A stretch of 64,000 nucleotides of DNA from Brachypodium distachyon (lineage: Eukaryota > Streptophyta > Magnoliopsida > Poales > Poaceae): NCBI RefSeq assembly GCF_000005505.3, contig NC_016135.3, positions 19,004,613 to 19,068,612 on the forward strand, given 5' to 3'. The notes beneath the pieces were generated by a model, which did no database searches, was not told where the DNA came from, and saw only the letters and a program-made list of their open reading frames with translations. The position numbers and the translations under genes are program-made. This document shows, piece by piece, positions 37,960 to 51,638 of the stretch. Within the stretch, counting starts at the first letter, position 1, and every line of letters starts with the position of its first letter.

Positions 37960-38170
37960 GAGAAGAATTCGTGCCCGCAAAAAAAAAAGCGAAATTCGAA
38001 GTAGGTGATGGGCCCATCATAGATGGCCCGTCGTCTGGAAGATATAAATAGGGCGTCGTCTGGAAGATAAAAACGGGTCTAGTTTCTTCCTTCACTCTTT
38101 CACATGTCGCTACGCAATTTAGATTTCTTCTTGACATTTTTCGGACAGAAAAAAAATCTAAGTCTTTATA
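37960..38170. repeat. Duplicated segment, right copy
   Basis: This is the direct repeat of 22676-23100 without the MITE-like insertion. It carries a small internal repeat of CGTCGTCTGGAAGATA. It lies in intron 1 of the left GH1 gene, about 200 bp from exon 1. Confidence 0.8.
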
Positions 38171-38366
38171 TAACCAAACCAGCTAACAGAGCAGTTCAAA
38201 AAAAAATCCAGCGAACAGAGTTAAGTTTTTCTTTTTTGAGATGAACAAACTTAAGTTAGTAGTAGATGCATTTGGCAATTAACTATATCAGCAGCGCAGT
38301 GCGGTGTGTGTGATTCTTTTCTTTTTTTTGAAGCCTGCGGTGTGTGTGATTCGGGGCTAGTCCTAC

Positions 38367-38504
38367 CTGGTAAGCAGAAGTGGAGGTCCCGAACAGGAAG
38401 TTTGAAGAAGGGAACTGGCTGCGGTCGACGGCCGAAGCACAGGAGAAGAAGAGCTGGTGCGCAGACAGGAGCAAGAGAAGCCGCGCGGCCGCCTCGCTCG
38501 CCAT
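38367..38504 (-). CDS. Exon 1 of the left GH1 beta-glucosidase, with signal peptide
   Basis: This 138-nt exon encodes MASEAAARLLLLLSAHQLFF, a hydrophobic signal peptide, then the GH1 N-terminal block SNFLFGTSTSAYQ. It ends in a CAG|GTAGGA donor in phase 0. The matching first exon of the right copy (43064-43192) ends at the same AYQ codon. No GH1 exon 2 lies between here and the right copy's stop codon at 39662. The next phase-0 acceptor with the expected IEGGYLEGNKGTSNWDV follows at 21677, beyond the transposon stack. It therefore belongs to the left gene, with a 16,689-bp intron. Confidence 0.82.
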
Positions 38505-39661
38505 CCCCGGCCGCCCTCTTGCAGTCTTGCTGTTGCTGCTCTTCTCACTCTCTGCAAACTCTAACTCAGGGAATGGGATATAGTTCTTCGTCGTTGCATT
38601 CTCCATAAGATAGAGTGTATCGTCGGGACGGGGCCGGGCGATGTGACGTGATAACACACCTTCCTCCCTGTGCGGGGAAGTATGTGTGGCTCCAACGGCG
38701 GAAATGCACACACACGACGTCCAACGCTCAGGCGATCGCCCCACGCTGGTTTAAGATGCAACTGTAAGATCGCACGCTTCTGGTTGGCCAATCTCTGTCT
38801 CTTATGTCTGCCGCCTCGTGTGTCACGTTGCTCGTGGCAGGTATTTGTGGGTAGGGGTTGGGGTGTAAAATCATTGTCTGAATGAAACATTTTTTGTTTT
38901 CTCCTCTCTCTTTTTTTGAAGGAAAAGGGGATTCATTTCATCACAACGGTGTCTGGTTACAATCATTAGTTACAAGTTAATTAACTGCAGTCAGCGGGTC
39001 GTAAGTCCAAACACCCGACAAACCTTTGCTCAACTGCCAGAGCAGCGAGCTTATGCGCCACCGCATTTACCCGATTTTCTCGATGCAACACGTCCGGTCC
39101 CCAGGGAATGCAAGAATACAACGGCGTACGTCTAGACGGCTACAGGGCATATAGCTTAGCTACACAGAACGAGTGCAGATTGATTCATTTTACTTGTAGG
39201 CTGTTACAACTAACCAAAAGCGTTTTGTCTAGTGCTGTAGTGCAGCTGCGAGTTAATGGGTTCAGCCGTGAATTCTTCTTAGGTTCAGACAGCAGACTAC
39301 CTATATAATGATAGCACCTGCAGATTACTGGCGTCAGCTGAACCCAACGCCTTAATGGCAGCTTCGCTTCATGGCTGTTCAACCGAAGCTCACACCCATA
39401 CCATGATCTCATGAGAAAAAAGATTAGTTCAAAGCCGTGCCAACTTTTATGTAACGGAGAGAGCAATAAAGAGTATAACTTTGTACAATGTTTCAATTTT
39501 GCATTTTCTGCACGACACAATAGAGAAGTGTGGATATGTGATCTATATCTATGGCTATGTGCATGGTAGGGATGGTAGGGATTAGGGAGTACTCTGCTTT
39601 CAGCGCAGAGGTAATACCCAAAGTTCAAAAGAAAAAAAAAACGTAAACACACAATCTGGCT
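38505..39661. other. Spacer between the two GH1 genes
   Basis: This holds the promoter of the left GH1 copy and the 3' flank of the right one. A block from about 38910 to 39110 looks like a degraded repeat in other grass sequences but has no clear ends. No separate gene is supported. Confidence 0.4.
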
Positions 39662-43192
<3,531 letters not shown>

Positions 43193-43301
43193 CTGACTGA
43201 GTCCTTCCTCTCTGCCCAGCAGGGTCACCTCCAGACGGGGATAGTGGTGCCTCTTGGTTCCCGATCGACCGCCTTCAGCTGCGGGGCTTTAGCACCACAA
43301 T

Positions 43302-43309
43302 TATTTAAA
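43302..43309 (-). promoter_or_regulatory. Possible TATA box of the right GH1 gene
   Basis: TTTAAATA on the minus strand lies about 110 bp upstream of the start codon at 43192, a usual spacing once a short 5' UTR is allowed. Confidence 0.4.
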
Positions 43310-44029
43310 GGCGCGAGCGTAAAGAAGTACTGTACGAAGTACAGAGTACAGACGTACGTAACGGACAGTAGGCTGTAGGGCAGAGTACAGAGCATTGCGT
43401 CGACGAGTGTTGTCGCTTAGGTCCTTTCAGAGCATAGGAATCAAACGTTTTAGATGCCAAAGCGGTGAGAGGCGACGGTGTTTGTGATCTCGCTCGATCC
43501 ATCACGCTGGCCTAAAAAAAAGGACTATGGGCTATGGCCTATTGGGACGCACCGACGTTGAAGCTGACTGTAGGCCTAAAGAAAGTGTACTCGCCGATCT
43601 TATTAAAACGCACTTGTGTTTTGAGGTTGGTGAGAAGATGGACAGATTAAAGAGGAAGGGCTGCTTTGACTACGTGACAGCTACTTTGAACAGAAGGGCC
43701 AAGTATTGTAAAATTATTGTCTGGACCTGTTCCCCACTCGTACCAAAATTTGCATACTAATAAGTCCTATACATTCCACTAAAAAAAAGTCCTATATATA
43801 CATTAACAAGAAAACCTTTAATATGCTTGAATTTACAAGAGAACCGTCTCACTCAATTTATTTTCCTTTAGGTCCGCCTTGCTCACAAGCTACCTAGATC
43901 TCACTCAATGTCATCTTGGGGCCTCTTTGAGTTACTATACCATGTACACAGACTGTACGTGAGGACAAACGGTTTTTCAACAAAAATATCCGTGGAAGTT
44001 AAAATTTTCGTTACCGCAAAATTCTTTTA
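43310..44029. other. Spacer upstream of the right GH1 gene
   Basis: No gene with recognisable resemblance was found. The plus frame at 43527-43760 is short, matches no family I know and was not called. Confidence 0.4.
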
Positions 44030-44650
44030 ACTAAAGAGAATCTTGCTAAGCGGAATTGGAAAGGGAGTTTAAAGTGTTGCTTTGTGACTCCGATGAAACT
44101 AAACAGCACATCTTTCTCTCAAGTGTCCTTTAGCGCGCGTGGTGTGACGCATCATTTATATTTCTATTAATTTGCCTTCACCGACTTAGATTACTAATTT
44201 ATTTGGCAACTGTCTTAATTGGTTAGATAAAAAGATTAAGTCTCATATTTGAATGGGAGTTTCGGATTTCTGTTGAGCTATTTGGAACTGCAGAAATAAT
44301 GTTGTTTTTAATAAAACCCCACATTTTTTGCAGGCCGTTTTCAGGGCTATCCATTGGATCCAACTGTGGACTTTTCTGCTTTCTGCGTATCTGCAGGAGC
44401 CTTTGGTTACTGGATGCAACCGATTGGAGATGGTTGATGGGATATCTTCAATCGGGCCGGCTGTCGGTGTACTAGATATCTAGATGCATAATTTCTTCTT
44501 GTTTGAGCTATTTTGTTGGCTTATATATCTTTCTATCGACTATCGTTGATCAGTGAATTGTATAACTTTTAATCATTTTGCAATAAAAATGGCTGTGTGT
44601 ATCAATTGATGCAGATGCCAGGAATCGTTTCCCTTTTCCAAAAAAAAATG
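44030..44650 (+). mobile_element. LINE 3' remnant (zf-RVT region)
   Basis: Broken plus-strand frames show the C-terminal part of a grass LINE ORF2: NWKGSLKCCFCDSDET-like, then FGNWLNWLDKK, WNCRNNVVFNKTPHF and IHWIQLWTFLLSA in differing frames. A non-coding 3' tail ends in an A-run near 44641-44648. The copy is 5'-truncated and carries stops and frameshifts. Confidence 0.7.
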
Positions 44651-45410
44651 ACCAAAACACCAGATTGGTGATTTTCATTATAAATTATGCAAAGCCACCG
44701 CATTGAAAGATTAAAAAAACCACCAGCACGAGGACATGTCTTTGCAAATACTCCGTAACACTAAACATGATTTGAGTTGTAATGGTATATTAATTGGACC
44801 CGCCACGTATATATTGGCACATACCGGTCGGTTTATTCGAGGTACGGGCGAGAGGTCCCGTGACTCTTGGCCGGGCCACCGGGCAGGCTTGCTTGTTTGC
44901 TCGGGTAAGATTCTCGTGGTGCACGTGAAAAGGACATGTGAAGGGGATTACAGAAGGTTGAGAGGATTTAGTCACGAAACGTATTCAATTTCAAAAAAAA
45001 AGTTTATGGAGAAGGATAATCAGATGTGTACTGCAAATAATTGTGGCTTGGCTGGCTAAACTATGTCCATTCCCCTAAAAAATAATCTCAACTTGGCCGG
45101 AAATCGAGTCCTTGTCTCCCTGATGGCTCCACCTCCTAGCTACTCCCTAAGTTAGCTAGCTCCTCCGACGCGCTATCCGTGGTAGGAGCAAGAATCCAGG
45201 ATCATCGGCGAGCCGGCCACCAACCACTGGAACAAACCGTCGAAGCGGCGGATTGCGATCTCAACATCGCCGCATACGGCCGTTCATGATGTGGACTGGG
45301 GCACGATTTTTCTGTCTCAGAAAGAAGAGAGAGGTGAGATTTTGTTCCGTAGCCGTGTCGAGCTTCCAGGTGCACGTACGTCTGCAAAATGAATTTCATT
45401 CTTTTTTATT
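44651..45410. other. Spacer, no gene seen
   Basis: AT-rich sequence with some GC-rich islands near 45100-45300. No coding segment or repeat was supported on either strand. Confidence 0.4.
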
Positions 45411-47027
45411 CTCCGTCCAACAAAAAACGTTTCAACTTTGACGTCCAACAAAATATGTCGACAAAATTTAAATGCATCTATGCAACTGAGTCATGTATAG
45501 ATACGTCTAAAGAGGGACCGTCAGAGCAAGTAGCCCCCGCATCGCTCAGCTCAGGGCGACATGGGCGCGATCACCACCGCCTAGCAACAGCTCGTCCCCT
45601 TCCTCTCTCCCCCTCGCCGCCGCCGGCAGTCATCGCCGGGCAAAGCCTGGGCGGGGGAGACGGCGGCGGGGCTGTTTTTCTTCGTGCGTTTTGCCCGGGT
45701 CATCATGGCGGCGGCGGTTCCTGTGCTCGCGTCGCTGTGGAGGCGCCTCCGGCCAGATCCGGCGGGCTCTCCCTAGCCACCGGCCATATCCGGCCGGCTA
45801 CCTCGCGGATCCGATGTTCCTCATCGTTCCCCGGTGGTTGGTGGTGGTGGTTCGAGCTTCCCGGTGACGTGCAGGCCATGGCGGCGGGTGGGCCGGATGG
45901 CCGGCTTCGGCTCGGGCTTTGCCTGGCCCTGTGCTTCCCAACACAAGTAGTCCCCCGGTCTTCTTCGCGACGGACGGCCAGATCCGCCACGTCCTGGTAT
46001 TTCGGCAAGCGGCGGTGCTGTCGGCACATCTATTGTAACTCCTTTCTTCCGCTTGTTGTGCTGCTGCTACGTGCTTTGTTGTCTTTGGGTGTGGGTCGTG
46101 ATCTGTTCATGAGATCGGAGCACGATTCATTGCAGGATGCATGCTTTGGGTGAAAACTTGCAGGACCGTTCTCTGCCGATGATGGCGGCACCATTGGTGT
46201 CGTTTCCCTCGTTGGAGGCTTCATCGAAGAGCTGCATCTTGCCGCATCACTATTTAGAGGTCCCAGGTGAAAACCTAAGATTTGATTGTTGTCAGATCGG
46301 GCGACGACGACGTTCCAACGTCGTTATCCTTCTTGAAGGCGTTGCTTTGGAGACTCTAACGCTTGTTGTCTCTGGTTGCGTGCATGCTCACTCGGAGTGT
46401 TTCGTCTAGGGTTTGTTGGAGGTTGGGTGGTTCTTGTGTCGCCTAGGCTATTGGTTGTGTCCGGCGCGAGCGTGTGTTTCTTATCCTTTGGTGTGGTCTC
46501 GGCATGTGATGTCTTTCGCTTCACTCTCGGCACATAGGTGTCGTGTTGTATTCTTGGTGGTGTGTGGTCCTTCGGCTTAGCCGATGGCAACCGGAGGTAT
46601 GACTCGGTTGTGAGATGCCCTTCGACTTCATCTGCGACACATCAGTGTCGCGGTGGGTCTCGGTGGCGCACGGCCCTTCGACTCTGCCGGCTACGTGGTG
46701 TCGTGGTGCGGCGTCGACTGTGTGCTTCCTTTCGGCTACGGCGAGGACACAGTGTCTAGGTGGGCTCGGCAGATCGATGCCTTTCGACTCCATCGACGGT
46801 GCTCTTTATTGTGCATTTCTTTCGCCGTTGGCATGTTTCAACAGTTTAGGCTTTTCTTTGTTGTGTTTCTTTTGGCAAATGATGCCGTTGTACTTGTTGT
46901 ATCCGATTCTTTTATTTAATTGAAATGTTGTGCAGGCTGGCTTTTGCCCGCCGTAGTCTCCGTAAAAAAATACAGATACATCCAAATTTTAACAAACTTG
47001 AGACATCTTTTGTTGGACGGAGGAAGT
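45411..47027. mobile_element. Stowaway-like MITE split by a later insertion (45411-45511 and 46974-47027)
   Basis: The left half (CTCCGTCCAACAAAAAACG, then AAATGCATCTATGCAACTGAG) and the right half (AAATTTTAACAAACTTGAG, ending TTGTTGGACGGAGG) together match the intact MITE at 49450-49573. The 1.46-kb element at 45512-46973 interrupts it. Confidence 0.75.
45512..46973 (+). mobile_element. Non-LTR retroelement (LINE 5'-region-like) inserted in a MITE
   Basis: The insertion ends in a short A-run (46964-46970) and is flanked by an imperfect 13-bp duplication of the target: AGATACGTCTAAA at 45499-45511 and AGATACATCCAAA at 46974-46986. It starts GC-rich and continues with GGGTGAAAACTTGCAGGACC and related wording that I recognise from 5' leader regions of grass LINEs. 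It has no reverse transcriptase, so it is a non-autonomous or internally deleted copy. Open frames within it look accidental. Confidence 0.65.
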
Positions 47028-48462
47028 ACTCGATATGCCTATTAAAGTCACTTAATATGGGACGGAAGGAATACAAAACTACAAGATGGTACCATGCAAA
47101 AAGACATATATGACCAACGATGATTATATGCTCACCACCTAAACCGGAACATATAATGTCTCCGATAAGCAACTCCAACCTTATCGTGCTAGCTAGCATT
47201 CGCTCTCGCTCTGTCTTGTCAGCCAGCTGATTATCAAAAACATATCATTCAGTCAACAAATTGCATTTACCCCGTAGCAAATTTATCGGATGTCGGGAGG
47301 GATCTGCAGATAACATCTTTTTATTCTTTTCCCGAAGAGGATACATTCTCATTTTCAAGAAAGAAGAAGATAGGAGACATCGGCACTTCACCGGCCAAGG
47401 GTGACAAAGTATGGGCAGCCGTTAACATCAGCTAGATTTCAAGATGACCGCGAGAGCCGGAGAAGAGAACGCATCGCCGAGTCGTGGTGCGTGCGTGCCA
47501 ACCTAAAAGATACGTCGAGTAGCTTTCGCGACACGGCTAACACATGGTCAAGTATTGACATCGATCCAACGTGTGCTATTTTAGTCCTTCTCATCCCTGT
47601 AATCGATAGATATCCGTGTGCGGTGGAAAGATTCAGGTAGCCAAAGCTCATCTATTCGTTTTGCACCATTCAGTCAAGCATTTCTTCTTCGGGTGGTGGA
47701 GACTGGAGAATGAAGGTATTGAATTAAAGCACGGTACATCAAACAAGCTGATTAGAGTTCCTTCCATCCTCAGGTGTGGCGATGTGCAGTGTAGCTTTAG
47801 TGCTGATTAGGCTAGCCTGCGCGTTATGCTGGAAGTTATTGCTAGTTTTTTTCCTGTTTCAGATACCTCTTCCCTTTGTTTTGTTTCATCTTTTTTCTCT
47901 TTTGATTTGGCACTTTGTAGACATTGGGGCGGTTTCTGGAAATCGGTGGGGGTGCCCACTGGGTCAGAAAAAACATCAAACAAGCTGCGTGTCTCGCAAA
48001 AAAAAGATCAAACAAGCTGTGTAACAAGAGTAGGAAACGACCACACTGCATCTCCCAAATATAACCACGAATCGTTTGAGTCAATGGAGGCTATGTACCT
48101 TTGCTGCTTTTTTTTTTTCTTTTTGAGCGAAATGTACGTTGCTGCTGTGACAGAGCCGTTCTTTCTCTTTTTTTTGGTAAACACTATGGGCTGGTTCAGA
48201 GAAGCTTAAGAAGTGCGAGGTCAAGCCCATGGCCTCTGTTCATTGTAGGCTTCTAATGGGCCACAATACAAGCCCAAACTTAATTCCGCTCGGGCCGCTG
48301 AACACCACACCTCGCGGTACCATGCTGGAGTGTGCCGGAAATATCAACCGCCAAACGGAGAGACATATCCACTGGCCAGCGCCCAGCGGCCACCGTCAAT
48401 CTCCCCTCGCTCCCCGCCACTTCCCCGGCCGCCACGCGCGCAAGCTCGCCGTCTCCACGACC
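47028..48462. other. Spacer upstream of PTAC5
   Basis: This contains a MITE end-like remnant at about 47045-47075 (TCACTTAATATGGGACGGAAGG) and AT-rich sequence. From about 48280 it becomes GC-rich, probably the PTAC5 5' UTR. No other gene is supported. Confidence 0.45.
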
Positions 48463-51400
48463 ATGATCGCCACCGCTACCTTCTTCCCGTTCGCCTCCTC
48501 CTTCCACCGCCCGCGCCTCAGGCCCTGCAGCCCGCCGCGCGGCCGCGCCGTGGTCCTCCTGCCGCCGCCCCGGTCCGCCGCCTCCTCTTCTTCTGCCTCC
48601 TCCTCCTCGTCCTGGGAGGAGCGCGAGGAAGCGCGGTGGCTCCGCGAGGAGCAACGGTGGCTGCGGGAGGAGCAGCGCTGGCTCCGCGAGGAGTCCCGCT
48701 GGCGCGCCGAGCGCGACGCCCTCCTCTCCGAGATCGCCGCGCTCCATCTGCGCCTCCGCGCGCTCGAGCCCGCCGCCGTAGAAGACTCGGTGTCCGCCGT
48801 CCCGTTTCCTCCGCCCACGCCCACGCCCACGCCCACGCCCAAGGCGCGCGTGGCTCCTGTTCCGCCGCCCAAGCCGGCCGCGCCGGTGGAGGTGAGGAAG
48901 GAGGTGGTGGTGGAGGAGAAGCCAAAGGCGAAAGCGGGGAGCAGCGGCAGCGGCAAGAGGAGGGCTCTGAGGGTAGGGAGCGAAGGGGAGGAAGTGCGCG
49001 CGATGCAGGTGAGCGTTGTCGCGCACCTCTCGTTTTGGCTAGGATTCGCCATGCATGACCTGTGTCTGAGCTCAAAGTGACTAACTGATAACGGATACGC
49101 GGAGGGAGTCCATATATGAGAAAGCTCTGATTCGCAAAAAAGAAAAAGGGTCCGTATATGCGGGAGCTGTGTTGGCATTTCGCAATGCTCTGTTTCCACA
49201 TTTCTTTCTATTCATTGCCTATGCTCATTGCAGCTTCTGCAATCTGACGATGCTCTAAAAGTGCCCATGAATATTTTATTTCTACTTATTATTGCAACTT
49301 TTGCAATCTGCTGATAATAGCTATACATCGCTAGGAAGTGGCTGTAAAAGTGCCCGTGATTCATACTCCCTCTCTATTCCAGATTATAAGATGCGGATGT
49401 TCTAATTTTGTCCCAAGTCAAATATCTTAAAGTTTGACAAAAATTTATACTCCCTCCATCTAACAAAAGATGTCTCAACTTTGACTAAATTTGAATGCAT
49501 CTATATACTAAGTCATGTCTAGATACATCCAAATTTTAACAAACTTGAGACATCTTTTGTCGAACGGAGGGAGTAGAACAATTATCAAAATCTACAATTC
49601 TAAATTAGTTTTATTAAATCCTCATGATATATATCTTCCTATGTACTTATTTGATATTTTAGGTATTACTATATTTTTTCTATAACCTTGGTCAAATTTT
49701 AAAAGTTTGATTTTAAGACAAAGCTAGAGTATCTCAGAATTTCAAAAGGAGGGAGCATTTTTCAGCCGTAAATTACTAATTAGTCCTTAGCATTTCATGG
49801 GACTTCCACAGTTTCTTTTTATACAGAGTAATCAGTAGTAAAAATCCAAGTGCACTGTACCTCACGCAGGAAGCTTTGGAGAAGCTTGGTTATTATTCGG
49901 GTGAAGAGGACACGGAGTTCTCCAGTTTTTCAACTGGCACAGAACGAGCTGTGAAGACCTGGCAGGTCACTGCCTCTTCATTGCTTCACTGGTTGAAAAC
50001 GAATATATACTCGTGCTAAGTGAGTATAAGCATGTGTGTTGCACTTCATGTTACAGGCGTCGATAGGGACTTCTGAGGATGGATTGATGACATCGGAGCT
50101 GCTTGAGATGTTATTTACAGGACAGACCGTGGACGATCTGAAAACAAAAGTAAGTTTATCTACGGATCTTATATTCTGTAGAAAACTATAGTTAGCAAAA
50201 ATGATAATATTAAGCAATTTAACTGTTATTCTCTCATAATAATGGTGTCCACACTGTGTTTACATATCTTGCTAGAAGTAAACCATGTTTGGAGCCAGTT
50301 GATAATTTGTGCATTTACCCAAGATTTACATAGGAAAAGTGCATTCATATGTTCGATGGGCCTTTGTTGTATTAAATATGGAAGACTATGTATCAAGTAT
50401 ACCAAAAACTACTTAGGCAAATGATATTTCGTACTTTTTACCAATACGCAATTGTCTTTACTTTTAATCAAGTGACAAGAGTGTTTTAGTACCGTGCTTA
50501 TGACAAAATGACACCTTTTTTGGAAGGATGACACATTGACACCTGATGCATATATATATATATATATCTGATATTATGTTTATATTTTGCTTCTAGGCAG
50601 GCCTAAACGGAGCAATTGTCCCTCCTGTAACAGGAATTTCAGAGATTCAACAAACTGCGGTAAGAGAAAATGGTATCTCAGTGTCTGAACACAAAGTGTA
50701 TCTTCTTGGTGAAAACAGGTGGGAAGATCCATCCAGGCTGACAAAAAAGAATAAACCAATCAGTGGTGCTACTACTGCATCAACAAAGCAGTGCATCACT
50801 TGTCGAGGTGAAGGACGCCTCCTGTGCCTAGGTACTGAAGTCACTGCTTCACGCACTTATGTTTTTAGAAGTACGGAGTACATATTTACCTATCTACAAG
50901 GAGAAGATAGTATAATTTGTAATCTTGCATCCTCAGAAACTTGAAACCAGGGTGTACAAACATGAAATATTACCAAGTTAGATATGTGTGCGCGGAATTT
51001 CTCAAGCAGATATATTTCATCAAATTGGCATTCTAGCTAAGTGTACTAGAATTTATTACCCACTCCGTACTGAAATAAGTGATGTAGATTTGTATAGATT
51101 CTTACACAAATCCACGCCACTTATTTTGGGACGGAGGGAGTATAATTTTTCCCAATGCATCTCAGTCCACATAGGTATCTCAATCCCAATCTCCGATGTA
51201 CCACAAGTTCCACAATTCATCTAAATCCCTATCTCGGATGTACCACAATTCATCTAAATCCCAATCTCTGATGTACCACAAGTCACTGTCATTGGTTTGA
51301 TAGTTTCGACTTATGTATTATATGGTTAAGCTTCTGCGATGCATTGTAAATGAGCTGCAACACTTCATCTCCCACAGTGTGACTATTGATTCGACCATTC

Positions 51401-51567
51401 TTCCTTCCTGCAGAATGCGATGGAACAGGTGAACCCAACATCGAACCACAGGTATGCTAGAGTTCCGGTTGCAAAAGTGTAACATTGTTGAATAGTTGTT
51501 GCTGGACAGTTAGTGGGCTGTGTATTTGGCCCATGTGGCCCATATACCTTTCCCTGTACTACTACAT

Positions 51568-51638
<71 letters not shown>

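Noticed and set aside
38367..38504. Exon 1 of GH1 as an isolated pseudogene fragment
   Set aside because: Its donor phase, boundary codon and signal peptide fit exactly with the left copy, which otherwise lacks an exon 1. It was assigned to that gene, though transcript proof is missing.
45389..46153. 254-codon plus frame crossing the MITE/non-LTR junction
   Set aside because: It begins in the MITE and runs into the inserted element, so it is accidental.
48280..49199. Long minus frames opposite PTAC5 exon 1
   Set aside because: They arise from GC-rich codon use on the other strand. The plus frame has transit peptide, coiled coil and conserved domains; the minus frames have nothing recognisable.
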